Part shown: piece by piece, positions 35,001 to 45,384 of the stretch
Numbering within the stretch: the stretch's first letter is position 1
How the letters are laid out: each line of letters starts with the position of its first letter
Source of the DNA: Bisporella sp. PMI_857
Lineage: Eukaryota > Ascomycota > Leotiomycetes > Helotiales > Helotiaceae
Length of the DNA stretch: 64,000 bases
NCBI GenBank assembly: GCA_021307315.1
Contig: JAJSPD010000022.1
Span: forward strand, 248,001-312,000
Reading direction: 5' to 3'
Translations under genes and position numbers: made by a program
The notes under the pieces: model-generated
Database searches by the model: none
What the model saw: only the letters and a program-made list of their open reading frames with translations
Told to the model about the DNA's origin: nothing

Positions 35001-36432
35001 AGTCAAGAGCTACGAGTAAACTTACGGAATTAACTATTTCGACACATTCGCATCGGTACTGCAATACAATACGCTGAAAGCGTTGCTGGCCAAAGCCGCA
35101 AAAAAAGATTTAGAAATAAATCAGCTAAATGTCGACACGGCATTTTTAAATTTTTCACTGAAAAAAGAAATCTATATAGAAATACTTGAGTTTTTTCAAC
35201 TTTTTTACTTTAATACCAACTTGAAAAAGAAGTGCTTACTATTAGTCAAGTCGCTATATAGTCTGAAGCAAGCGCTTAAAGAATGGCTGCTCGAAGTTCA
35301 GAAATTCTTTAGATCTATTGGCTTTACAGCGTCGACTGCAGACTTTAATTTATTCTACAGAGAGAATACTTTTATTCTGCTATTTGTTGATAATATGCTG
35401 ATTATAGGCAGCAAAGTGAACTGCAACGCTGCGAAAGCGTTAATAGGACAAAAATGGAAGCATAAAGACATAAAGGAAGCTAAGCTATTTGTAAGCTTCA
35501 ATATCGAAAGGGATCGATTTAAAAGAACAATCAAAATACACTAAACAATCTACGCACAAAGAATTCTTGAAAAATTCAACTTTCACTAAGCAAACCCGAC
35601 CAATCTATTTATTACAGCCAGCACTGTGCTGAAACGTTTCGACAAATACAACACTGAAGTAAAATCGCATGAGCTAAAAGGAAAGGATATCGAGGTTTAC
35701 CGACAGATTGTAAAATCCCTAATATACTTATCGAATGGAACCAGATTCGACTTAGGCTACACTGTAGGCCAGCTAGCTAGGCATATAGCAAATCCTTTAT
35801 TGCTTCACTTACAACACGCAAAACAAGTTTTGCGATATCTGAGAGGAACGCTGAACTATGGCATAACTTATGGCTTTAGAACACTTAACACAGAGTCTCC
35901 AAACTCTTACAAGTACACGCTGTACTCAGACGCAACTTAGGGAACCGAAAGAGATAAAGTTTCTTTCCAGGGCTGAATAGTTTTACGCTATGAAGAAGCA
36001 ATATCATAGATATCACAACGTCAAAAGTCGACAGCCCAAAATTCTCTGAAAGCCGAATTGATAGCCGCCAACAAAGCATCAAAAAAGGCCGCATAGCTTG
36101 AAAAGCTATCGAATGACCTACGAAAACCTTCCGAGTCGCCGCCTACGCTTTACTGTGACAATGAGGGAACGATCGAGATGATCCATAACTCTAAATTTCA
36201 CTCCAAAACGAAGCATATCGACATTCGCTGTCAATACATAAAGAATGATATAGTAGGGAGGAATAGGCTATTAATAGAGCATATCGCAGGCGCGGATCAG
36301 CTTGCTGATTCACTTACCAAGCAATTGCCAGTTGATCAATTCAGAAGATTCATTTACGAACTGGGAATCTTAAAAGCAAAAAGACTAAAACCACGAAGAA
36401 GCAAAAGAACACACGCCAAAAAACAGCAATAA
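32023..36432 (+). pseudogene. Copia Gag-Pol polyprotein, 21 in-frame stops, no frameshift
   Basis: From ATG 32023 to the TAA ending at 36432 is exactly 1,470 codons in one frame. In order: gag; zinc knuckle CRFCKKKGHFQAKCYEYKK (about 32875); protease WVINSGATKHFC (Asp of DSGA now Asn); GAG-pre-integrase HYRMGYAHY; integrase with DISGI, CDNGTEKFG and NGVVERMM; reverse transcriptase VDTAFLNFSLKKEIYIE and FVDNMLIIGS (second Asp of YVDDM now Asn); and RNase H with KAELIAANKA, CDNEGTIEM and ADSLTKQLP. Internal stops are at 32131, 32344, 32389, 32413, 32425, 32542, 32665, 33007, 33247, 33487, 33769, 34168, 34510, 34939, 35017, 35542, 35587, 35938, 35974, 36007 and 36094. Where the family allows assignment they replace Trp or Gln. 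This is a RIP-type pattern. Confidence 0.95.
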
Positions 36433-36653
36433 AAAGCCAATTCAATTGAGAACACTTAAGGGTACTCTTGTACCGTGCTTCAGCTGTAAGCTGATAAGTA
36501 TTGAACTTCCCAAGAGGGAGACGTAAATACTGCGTATAGCGATACGTTACGGGAGTTAATAAGGCCTAAGAATACAAATGGTGCTGCAGAAGTTGTATGG
36601 GCCTACAACACCATGATTTTCTATACTTTTAGATCTTACGACGCCTGGGGGAG

Positions 36654-36837
36654 TGTCAGGAATCGGCTTACGTAAGTAGGCCAAGGAGCTAGGGCATACC
36701 TGCCACGTATATATTTACGGCTGAGAACTGTAGATAATCATCATCTGTAACACTCCTAACAAGCCTGAATACAATCGCTGTGATACCTTCACTGATCCTC
36801 TCATCCATTCCCTGCCTAATACACCCTATTTCTATCA
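36654..36837 (+). repeat. 3' LTR of the Copia element
   Basis: 184 bp, preceded by the purine tract CCTGGGGGAG and followed by TTGTA, the second target duplication. Confidence 0.96.
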
Positions 36838-36950
36838 TTGTAGAATCTAGAGTAGAACCTAATACAACAACAATTACCATATCCACCAAGAGCAAGAGCA
36901 CGGCCTATAAGCTGTGCCTTTTGCCCCGTGGAAGGTAAGAACACAGCGAA
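36838..36950 (+). repeat. Repeat B, right half
   Basis: TTGTAGAATCTAGAGTAGAA to CCCCGTGGAAGGTAAG matches 11978-12080, completing the split copy begun at 31726. Confidence 0.88.
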
Positions 36951-37149
36951 ACCATCAGTTACTAACAGTGCTTAAGTCGCTGGCAGAGCTAATAAATGAA
37001 AAGAACCAAGCTCGCAAAGAAAGATGTACAATTAAACTTACCGCGCATCTGGCACTGATGGCTTATCAAAATAACACGACTTTAGCCGAAACTTTAGCTG
37101 AGCTAGCAGCCAGAATGTCGCAGGCAAGTCTCAGTCATTTGGAACATAC
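36951..37149. other. Short unassigned stretch
   Basis: An 85-codon frame spans 36914-37171 (AELINEKNQARKERCTIKLT then NNTTLAETLAELAARMSQAS). It is helical and acidic/basic in pattern but of no family I know, and its start lies within repeat B. Confidence 0.3.
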
Positions 37150-37402
37150 TGTCACGGCCCTGACTTCTTAGACGGAGCTCAGCGCCGGACACCCTAGAGC
37201 TCGGACGGAGCTCAGCACCGGGTATCCTAAAGCTCGCTTATACTGGCCTCCGGCCAGTTCCTGTATATAGAGCGCTGCTTTCCTTCCCTTCTTCTGTCTG
37301 TAGCCTGTTCTCTTAGTTATAGCAATTGATAGTTGTTCACACCTTTGAGTCCTTCCACCTGGATCTACGGATCGAGATCCCTGTTCAGCTTGAGTTGTTA
37401 CA
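37150..37402 (+). repeat. Solo LTR with perfect TSD CATAC
   Basis: The 253-bp block starts TGTCACGGCCCTGAC and ends TTGAGTTGTTACA. It is flanked by CATAC at 37145-37149 and 37403-37407. A TGTATATAGAG box lies near 37262. No other copy of this family is in the window. Confidence 0.88.
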
Positions 37403-37833
37403 CATACGACTTTCCTATCCTTCAAACAAGAAAAAGTAATTAAACCAACAACACACCTCGAAAAAATAATGTCTCGACGCTTGCTCCGAATCTCCCAACG
37501 CTTTCCGTCTCAGCTACTGGCACGGAGGAAACCAGAGCTGTAGAATAGTCAATCGGGTGAACGGAGTAATATAATCCCATTGTAGAATTACACGCTTGTA
37601 AAAGGGAAAAATAAAAAGAGCGCCCAGGGTCCATACAGCTAGAATGCGCGCCGAGCCCATTAGCAGTATGAGGATAGCCAAGAAAACCTCGGCTGCTAGC
37701 ATTCCCCATGACGGCAGCGGGCCCTAGCCGTGGTCAGAGCGTCCAGCGCCGCCGGTATGGGGTTTTACTGTCAAGGGATGGCTGAAGCCAAGCCGGCTAT
37801 TTGTGGAGGGGCAAAAAAGAGAGCCCGACAAAG
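37403..37833. other. Spacer, no gene seen
   Basis: Short unrecognised frames only. It lies between a solo LTR and the Tc1/mariner element. Confidence 0.5.
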
Positions 37834-37976
37834 TACTCTCCCCCCCCCCTAATAAAGGTTATATGGCGGACCAGGTGGAGTACGCCAAGGAACGGTTCTA
37901 GCCTATAGATCAAGGGACTGGTAATTTCACCGCTTTGTACTAAAAATGAAAGAGAATGACACCTGTCCAAAGAGTT

Positions 37977-39300
37977 CTAGTATTTTGTAGGGCCACCTCG
38001 GGCATCTATCACAGCCTGGCATCTCCTGTACCACGAATCGAAAAGATTTTGAATGTAATCGTTCGGAACAGCATTCCAAGCCTCCTAAACTATGCTACGT
38101 AAACGCTTTTGTTGAATTTTTTTCGGATTATAGTACTCTGTAAAGTAGTGTTCTTGTATATACCTTTTCATGTAAGACCACACATGCTTTATTAGATTCA
38201 AATCAAGAGAATAAAGTGGCTATTCGATAGAAGGTATATTGCGTCGATAAAGGTTATCGTCGGTTTCTCACGATCTATAACAAGAAGCTCCATCTTGTTG
38301 CCAAACCAGCCGTACGTTATGCTTTCTAGCATATTGAAACCAAGCTTCGATATTTGACAAAATGTGTTCGTTGTATTTTGTACTATTCATGTTGCCCTAT
38401 TCCTTTTCCCAGAACACTGCAGGCCTTTTCTTTCCATCACAAATTGTGCCGTGAAACATTCAAGCTGGCCGTTTTGAGTATTTGTATTGTACGCAACCTG
38501 GAGCATAACGATCTCGAAAAATATTTTCTTCACTGCTTTGCACAAAGCAAGTAACGTACGATTGTGTAAAAGCTCTTCCGTAAGCCCAAACTTCATCAGA
38601 AAACACTTGCTTACGCAAACGCTCTAATGGCCAAGTAATAGCTTCTTCAGTAAAAAGTCGACGTTGTTCTTAGTGACGTGGATCGTCTGAAAACCTTTTG
38701 CGTTTTGCAACTCTTCTACTGTATTTTACTGACTCAAACGCTGTACGAATAGCTACTTCGCTGTAGCCTTGAAGCTTTAGTTCAGAAGCAAGCCGTAGTA
38801 TATTGCGATAAGGTATATGACGGTGTGAAGTGTCACGACACGCGCTGTGGATCTACAGATACAGAGGGCAACGGTGGTATCATACGAGAATATCAAGCTG
38901 AGGAAGGAAAAGGGGCTCGGGGAGAGCAGGCTATATGTACATGAGGGAGCCCTAGTGGCTCGGCAACAGGGCACGTGCTCGACCAGGGTCGGGACGTGAC
39001 ATGAAGAAGAAAAAAAAAGCCAACGCTTCATTTCTTCAGTTTTAGCTTTGCTAATTGCTGGCTTTCGACCACAGCGATCTTTGCGTAGAGTTTGTTGGAT
39101 TTGTGCTAGCCGTATTTGCTTTATAGTATAGCCATATCGACGACTTATTGTTCGTAGTGTTGCCCAATCAAGATAGGCTTTAATTCGAATTCGATCAGAC
39201 TTAGTAGTTGCTTTTGCGTAGCGTTTTGGAGTCTGTAGAAAAGAAGGAAAAGAAGGAAGAGGAGAAGGAAAGCTATTAAGAATATGTCGAAGGTCTATTA
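37977..39300 (-). pseudogene. Tc1/mariner transposase, inactivated
   Basis: The minus strand encodes an N-terminal helix-turn-helix (AYLDWATLRTISRRYGYTIK, then LRKDRCGRKPAISKAK), is cut by the LTR, then resumes with NILRLASELKLQGYSEVAIR. The catalytic DDE region shows VFSDEVW (first Asp), VWQQDGASCY (second Asp) and SLDLNLIKHVW, where the family has SPDLNPIEHVW. The catalytic Glu is therefore Lys and prolines have become leucines, all C-to-T/G-to-A changes. At least six in-frame stops occur, several where Trp is expected (RH-stop-EQR, IE-stop-PLYS). Confidence 0.9.
38831..39001 (+). repeat. Solo LTR with TSD TGAAG inside the Tc1 transposase
   Basis: The 171-bp block starts TGTCACGACACGCG and ends CGGGACGTGACA, the same family as the gypsy LTR at 56880. 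Perfect TGAAG duplications (38826-38830 and 39002-39006) show insertion into the transposase gene. Confidence 0.92.
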
Positions 39301-39652
39301 CGCCTAGTAAAGGTCAGTAATTGCACTGCAATAAAGTAGGAATACCTTTATTTATAAGGCTCAAAATGTTGAGTGAAGTTTTTCTGCCGGATTATGCATT
39401 TGCCACCGTGTCAAAAAGTAGCAAAATAGGCCTAGTTTGCTTTATTCTAAGCATCGAGTTCGGTGTTCCTAGTGGTCAGGAACCCTTGTAGAATCATCCT
39501 TGGCGTACTCCACCTGGTCCGCCATATAACCTTTATTAGGGGGGGGGGAGAGTAGTCAGTCAGCTGTCCGCGGGTTCAGGGAAACCACAATCCACAATTT
39601 ACACTCCGCACTCCACACTCTGCCCCGCATTAGCTGATTTACTTCTCTCCAC

Positions 39653-39870
39653 TGTCAGGGACCGGCTTACTTTAAGATGCCAAGGGACGACGCGTTCAGA
39701 AGTTCATGTATTTCTAGTAAATAACATCCATCCCTACGTGGCGAGAAACCTACCGTGGCGAGAAAAACAATAGGTACTTTGACTTCAAGCGTCTCGAACT
39801 TTATACACCCATCGATATCTCCTATATTTTTATATAAGTTGTGTTCTGTAGCCGCTCCTGAATACTCCTG
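39653..39870 (+). repeat. Repeat C, LTR-like block
   Basis: It starts TGTCAGGGACCGGCTTAC, resembling the first 20 bases of the Copia LTR, and its 3' half matches 25190-25315. The end near CTCCTGAATACTCCTGAC is not a clean CA terminus, so the edges are approximate. Confidence 0.6.
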
Positions 39871-39879
39871 ACCTAGTCA

Positions 39880-40250
39880 CTTAAAAAATTATGGTCGCAT
39901 CATCGTTGTGGCACCTGATTTACAGAGAGGAGCTTTATTTTATGGCGTAGCAGGACTTCTCCATCACAGCACAGCCATTAAGCTTGTACCGTTGTCGAAA
40001 TTTATAAACTATCCTTATCCGAGCCTCTGGGTTTCAAGACTATAGAAAAGTCATTGCGAGTCTTGTGCCTGCCCGTGGCGCAAATTCATGCAGCGTCGGC
40101 GGGCCGGTTAGTGCCTCAAATGAAAGCGACCAACGAATTTTGGTTAGTGCGAGACAATCCTCGCACGTCCCATAATAATTGCGTAGTAATTTTACTTGGG
40201 CAATCATTTAGCCAAGCTTGTTGACTATTCGGGACTGTGGCTGACGCAAT
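39880..40250 (-). repeat. Repeat D, copy 3, inverted (5' of NLR2)
   Basis: Its reverse complement matches copy 1: ACTAACCAAAATTCGTTGGT, TGCATGAATTTGCGCCAC and AAATGATTGCCCAAG align with the plus-strand copies. It ends about 540 bp before the NLR2 start codon. Confidence 0.78.
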
Positions 40251-40793
40251 CTAACTTGTCTTGGAGACGGTGCAGATTTCCCTGCATAATGCCGTGGGAT
40301 CACGTGAGTCACAAATTACTACTAATTTGCTGGGCAAACTTTGGCCCCATACTTATGTCATCCGTACTTGGAATATAATTGGCTATTCTGGCATCTTAAA
40401 TTGTGTCATCCTTTTCGTGCTTCCCCATACTGCACGGAACACTCTACGGTACTCTACACCCTACACTGCAGAGCAACTGTGCAGCCCAGACAACGAAGGA
40501 CGGACGAGTTCTATTACGAAACCGTTCATCTCAGTGACAATAAGTTATGGCTCAACCGTTCATGAGCGTTGAGTGGCGTAAACACTGTGGGCTCCTGAAG
40601 CGACTTCCTAGCGGTTAGCTAGCCTTGCGCGCTTACGGCGATACACAACAATGCCACTCTTCCCATAAGGCTGCGTTCAGTTGAGTCGACATGAGCGCTT
40701 CAAACTCGATAACAATTTCGCATATATGCCGATTCAGCGACCCAATATTCACCGATAATCCTCTCTTACCGCCCCTCGAATCCTGGTCAAATA
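40251..40793. promoter_or_regulatory. Upstream region of NLR2
   Basis: No gene is recognised. At 40675-40700 the block GTTCAGTTGAGTCGACATGA, followed by GCGC, recurs upstream of NLR3 (46075-46097) at nearly the same distance from the ATG, so it is a candidate shared promoter element. Confidence 0.6.
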
Positions 40794-43700
40794 ATGCGTC
40801 TACTGAAATACGAGAATGATGGCGAGTTCAGCCTCACCCAGGACATCACCGACAACATTCCCCGATATGCAATACTTTCACACACATGGGGAGCAGAAGA
40901 GGTCACCTTCAGAGATATGGTAGATGGCAAGGGCAAGAGTAAAGCAGGCTATGAGAAGATACGGTTTTGCGGAGAACAGGCTAGGCGTGATGGCTTGCAA
41001 TACTTTTGGGTGGATACCTGCTGCATCGATAAATCAAGCAGCGCTGAGCTCTCAGAAGCTATCAACTCCATGTTTCGCTGGTACCGCGAGTCGACTAGAT
41101 GCTACGTCTATCTGTCGGATGTGTTGAGAACTACCGCTAATAGTGACGACCCGACCTGGGAATCGGCATTTCGGAAAAGCAGATGGTTCACTCGAGGCTG
41201 GACTCTTCAAGAGCTTATTGCTCCGACATCAGTTGAATTCTTCTCAAAAGAAAAAGAGCTGTTAGGCGACAAAACATCTCTAGAACGACATGTCTGCGAA
41301 ATAACAAAGATTCCTGCCAAAGCTTTTCGAGAAAGCCCTTTGACTGGTTTCAGCATTGCCGAGCGAATGTCATGGGCAGAACAACGCGAAACTACTCGCG
41401 AAGAAGATCAGGTGTACTCATTACTTGGCATTTTTGATATTAGCATACCGGTTATTTATGGTGAAGGGAAAAGGAAAGCAACAAAAAGGCTTCGAGAAGA
41501 AATCGACAAAGCGTTAAAAGGTAAGTCTTTCTTTTCTATCACTAGTAGTCATCAAGTGTCTAAGCGAATCTGGGTATTATGAAGCTGCTGACTAGAATAG
41601 GGGTTAAGCGCGAAGACTTCTCAGTCGCTTTCAGCCTTTCTGACATTCCTAATATCGAACACTTTGTGGCAAGAAAAAAAGAGCTTGCAGAAATGAATAA
41701 GACACTTAGTGGTGATGGCTCTCGCCGTACAGTTGTTCTTCACGGCTTAGGCGGAATCGGTAAGACACAACTTGCTGTTGCGTATGCGAAGCAGCATAAG
41801 GACAACTACTCAGCAGTATTCTGGCTGAACATCAAGGATAAGAATTCTTTGATGCAGAGTTTCGTCAAAATAGCGAAGCAAATATCACGAGAGCATCCTA
41901 CTGTTAGCTGGCTAAGCAATGTGGCCACAAAAGAAAATCTGGACGAGGTTGTAGATGCAGTCAAAGCGTGGCTAAGCCTGCCCAGTAACACGCGATGGCT
42001 GATAATATACGACAACTACGACAACCCAAAAATAGCAGGCAACACGGACCCCAACTCAGTAGATATTTATACTTTTCTCCCCGAATCACATCAAGGTTCG
42101 ATTATTATCACGACGCGGTCATCGCAAGTTGAATTGGGGTGTTGTATCCAAATTCGAAAACTGGGAAATGTTGGGGATAGTCTTGTGATTCTGTCAAGTG
42201 TATCGAGACGACAAGAACTAGTGAATGGTATAAACGTTCTGAATTTTTATTACGGCTCTAACTTAAATGCTAGATCCCGATGCTGTAAAGCTCGCTGAGG
42301 AGTTGGATGGGTTTCCACTTGCACTTGCTACAGCTGGAGCATATTTAAATCAAACGTCAATAAGTTTCTCTGACTATCTTCGGCTATATAAAGAGTCATG
42401 GGCGAAACTCCAGAAACGGAGTCCTGTGCTAGGCTCGTACAAAGACCGAACACTTCATTCTACATGGCAAATCTCATTTTATTACGTCGAACAGCGAAAC
42501 CCCCTCTCAGCAAAGCTTCTTTGCCTGTGGGCGTATTTTGATAACCAGGATCTTTGGTTTGAGCTTCTCCGACATAGCGATTCGGCGGACCCAGAATGGA
42601 TACGAGAGCTCACCGAAGACGAGTTAAGCTTCCACGACGCGATGCGGGTCTTGAGCAACCATGGGCTAGTGGAGGTCGCCAAGTCTTCAGAGGAGTGGGG
42701 CGAGTCAAAAGGGTACAGCATTCATGAATGTGTTCACTTATGGACAGTTCATGCTCTGAACCAAGAGTGGGATTCTGATTTAGCTAGACTAGCTGTGAAG
42801 TTTGTGGGAGCGCATGTCCCAGGAGTCGAGGATGTTCGCCCGTGGTTAATACAACGTCGACTTCTTCAGCATGCAGCAAGATGCTCGTTTATCGCTATGA
42901 AAGGTATGATTGCCGACGATGGCATAGAATGGGCTTACCACCAACTGGGCCTCCTCTACGCAGATCAAGGGAAGCTCGCAGAGGCTCAGTCAATATACGA
43001 GCGGGCGCTGGCAGGAAAGGAGAAAGCGCTCGGCACAGAGCACACGTCGACACTTGACACGGTCAACAACCTCGGGATCCTTTATAAGGCTCAAGGGAAG
43101 CTCGCGAAGGCTCAGTCGATGTACGAGCGAGCGCTGGCAGGGTATGAGAAGGCGCTCGGAGCAGAGCACACGTCGACGCTTGTTACGGTCAACAATCTCG
43201 GGCTCCTTTATAAGGCTCAGGGGAAGCTCGCAGAAGCTCAGTCAATGTACGAGCGAGCGCTGGCAGGGTACGAGAAGGCGCTCGGAGCAGAGCACACGTC
43301 GACGCTTGACACGGTCAACAACCTCGGGCTCCTTTATGAGGCTCAGGGGAGGCTCGCAGAAGCTCAGTCGATGTACGAGCGAGCGCTGGCAGGAAAGGAG
43401 AAAGCGCTCGGCGCAGAGCACACGTCGACGCTTGACACGGTCAACAACCTTGGGCTCCTTTATAAGGCTCAGGGGAAGCTCGCGGATGCTCAGTCGATGT
43501 ACGAGCGAGCGCTGGCAGGGTACGAGAAAGCGCTCGGCGCAGAGCACACGTCGACGCTTGGTACGGTCAACAACCTCGGGGTCCTTTATGAGGCTCAGGG
43601 GAAGCTCGCGGATGCTCAGTCGATGTACGAGCGAGCGCTGGCAGGAAAGGAGAAAGCGCTCGGCGCAGAGCACACGTCGACGCTTAACACGGTCAACAAC

Positions 43701-44624
43701 CTCGGGGTCCTTTATAAGGCTCAGGGGAGGCTCACAGAAGCTCAGTCGATGTACGAGCGAGCGCTGGCAGGGTACGAGAAAGCGCTCGGCGCAGAGCACA
43801 CGTCGACGCTTGTTACGGTCAACAACCTCGGGCTCCTTTATAAGGCTCAGGGCAAGCTCGCGGATGCTCAGTCGATGTACGAGCGAGCGCTGGCAGGAAA
43901 GGAGAAAGCGCTCGGCGCAGAGCACACGTCGACGCTTGTTACGGTCAACAGCCTCGGGCTCCTTTATAAGGCTCAGGGGAGGTTCGCAGAAGCTCAGTCG
44001 ATGTACAAGCGAGCGCTGGCAGGGTACGAGAAAGCGCTCGGCGCAGAGCACACGTCGACGCTTGGTACGGTCAACAACCTCGGGCTCCTTTATGAGGCTC
44101 AGGGTAAGCTCGCGGATGCTCAGTCGATGTACGAGCGAGCGCTGGCAGGAAAGGAGAAAGCGCTCGGCGCAGAGCACACGTCGACGCTTGGTACGGTCAA
44201 CAACCTCGGGCTTCTTTATAAGGCTCAGGGGAAGCTCGCGAAGGCTGAGCAGATGTATGAGCGGGCGTTAGCTGGCTACGAGAAGGCGCTCGGCGCAGAC
44301 AATGTTACAACTTATATGCCGGCCTTAAATACAGTCTGGAGTCTCGGCTCTCTTTTCGAAAATAAAAATGATTTTGCAAACGCTAGGATGATGTATTCAA
44401 AAGCTTTAGCTGGGTTTGAGAAAGTAGTCGGACCTGACCATCAAAGTTCTCGAAATCTGCAGAACAAACTTCGTGCTTTGGATTCCTTGAAAGAGAATAG
44501 CGCGCTAGTAGGGATGGAAGAGCCTATGAACAATTCCCAGGAAGGACTGTCGCGTTTGGGTGCTGAAGGAACTCGTCAAAATTCAAAGGGCTATAAGCCA
44601 CTCAAAAAACGTAGGCTCAGGTAG
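40794..44624 (+). CDS. NLR2: HET / NB-ARC / TPR receptor, intact
   Basis: Exons 40794-41520, 41601-42227 and 42274-44624 (introns 80 and 46 nt) give 1234 aa without a lesion. Residues 20-160 are a HET domain (RYAILSHTWGAEEVTFRDM, YFWVDTCCIDKSSSAELSEA, RWFTRGWTLQELIAP), which triggers cell death when activated in known cases. SIPVIYGEGKRKATKRL ends the module. The NB-ARC has P-loop HGLGGIGKTQLAVAYA, Walker B WLIIYDNYDN, FLPESHQGSIIITTR and LDGFPLALATAGAYL. Ten near-identical 42-aa TPRs (LLYKAQGKLAEAQSMYERAL, AGYEKALGAEHTSTL, TVNNLG) plus two diverged ones fill 42930-44470, with a basic tail (KPLKKRRLR). It is a cytosolic STAND receptor whose TPRs presumably sense the ligand; the ligand is unknown. 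Confidence 0.95.
42930..44470 (+). repeat. 126-bp coding tandem array, NLR2 TPRs
   Basis: Ten near-identical 42-codon units and two diverged ones. Alternating AGKEK/AGYEK variants suggest duplication of two-unit blocks. Other frames of the array stay open for over 1 kb as a by-product. Confidence 0.95.
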
Positions 44625-45059
44625 GCGGGTCTTGTTTATGTATCTGTACTTTTATATTTATAGTATATATGTTTTATAGCTTTGATAGAGAGGGGCTTGG
44701 GGAGCTCGGTGTTTATATATTAGTATGGAAATATACGATGGTTGCCTGGAATATTCTAGGGCAATCTCTTTACTTTTCTGGCCAAGCACGTGCGTTTTTA
44801 CTATTTGGAATTGAAAAGTATTTCATTTATATGCCCCAACCACGCACAAGTAATTTGTCATGGTTAATGTCACAGTCTCATTCTATCAAATCGAAAGCTT
44901 TGCAAAATCTGTGTTGGATGTCTGGTAAACCCGCTAATATCACATAATCAACCCACAACAAGGGAGCTAGGCGAATATTGGGTCTAGAACAAGGTAGGAC
45001 TCTTCTAGAAACTTGCATGAGAGCCACTTACCTACATTCGCTACGCCTGGCGCGGTCTC
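44625..45059. other. 3' flank of NLR2, no gene seen
   Basis: A 92-codon frame at 44669 is not recognised; the stretch is probably 3' UTR and spacer. Confidence 0.45.
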
Positions 45060-45300
45060 CCACTCGTTCATTGCTGCCTCTCACTTATCCCCCATCATCG
45101 AGTAGGCCAACATAAGCGATCGCGCCTCGCATATACGATGCCGTATCGAAACGTAAAAAGGTCCCTCTTTCTACCCTCCATCATCGCGCACGCGGGCGAC
45201 GCTCGGAAAGAGCAAAAGGCACAAAACCAACGGTATCTTGCTCCGTTGGAAGTAGGCGTCGAAGCTGGAGAACCTCTTCTCATCATTCATTGCTCGGCCG
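45060..45300 (+). pseudogene. Pogo/Fot1 transposase N-terminal fragment
   Basis: VPLSTLHHRARGRRSE near 45152, then one frame over EQKAQNQRYLAPLE, match the CENP-B-like helix-turn-helix region of pogo transposases. A frameshift near 45200 separates the two halves. The rest of the transposase is absent. It is related to, but not the same fragment as, 25550-26195. Confidence 0.65.
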
Positions 45301-45384
45301 GGTGATGAGCTTCGTTGTTGTGTTGCGTTATTGATGCGGGAACCCGTCGGATTATCGATCGGATGAACGCAGTCTCTGCGGCAA

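Larger units (their letters stand above)
31799..36837 (+). mobile_element. Complete Ty1/Copia retrotransposon with TSD
   Basis: The 5,039-bp element has 184-bp LTRs at 31799-31982 and 36654-36837 that differ at a single base (GATACTTTC versus GATACCTTC). It is flanked by perfect 5-bp duplications TTGTA (31794-31798, 36838-36842). The internal order is gag, zinc knuckle, protease, integrase, reverse transcriptase, RNase H, typical of Copia. A primer-binding site and a polypurine tract (GGGGGAG, 36647-36653) are in place. The coding frame is dead, so it could only move in trans. Confidence 0.96.
37836..39552 (-). mobile_element. Tc1/mariner DNA transposon, split by a solo LTR
   Basis: Terminal inverted repeats of about 60 bp start CTCTCCCCCCCCCC and include TATGGCGGACCAGGTGGAG; the right copy runs to 39552. 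TA dinucleotides at 37834-37835 and 39553-39554 are the target duplication. Without the LTR and its duplication the element is about 1.54 kb. It encodes a transposase on the minus strand. Confidence 0.93.

Noticed and set aside
43242..44177. 311-codon minus-strand open frame inside NLR2
   Set aside because: Antisense shadow of the same tandem array; repetitive Arg/Leu product with no independent support.
43054..44271. 405-codon plus-strand open frame inside NLR2
   Set aside because: It is the +1 frame of the TPR array. The 126-bp period is a multiple of three, so an alternative frame without a stop in one unit stays open through all. Its Ser/Arg-rich product is an artefact.
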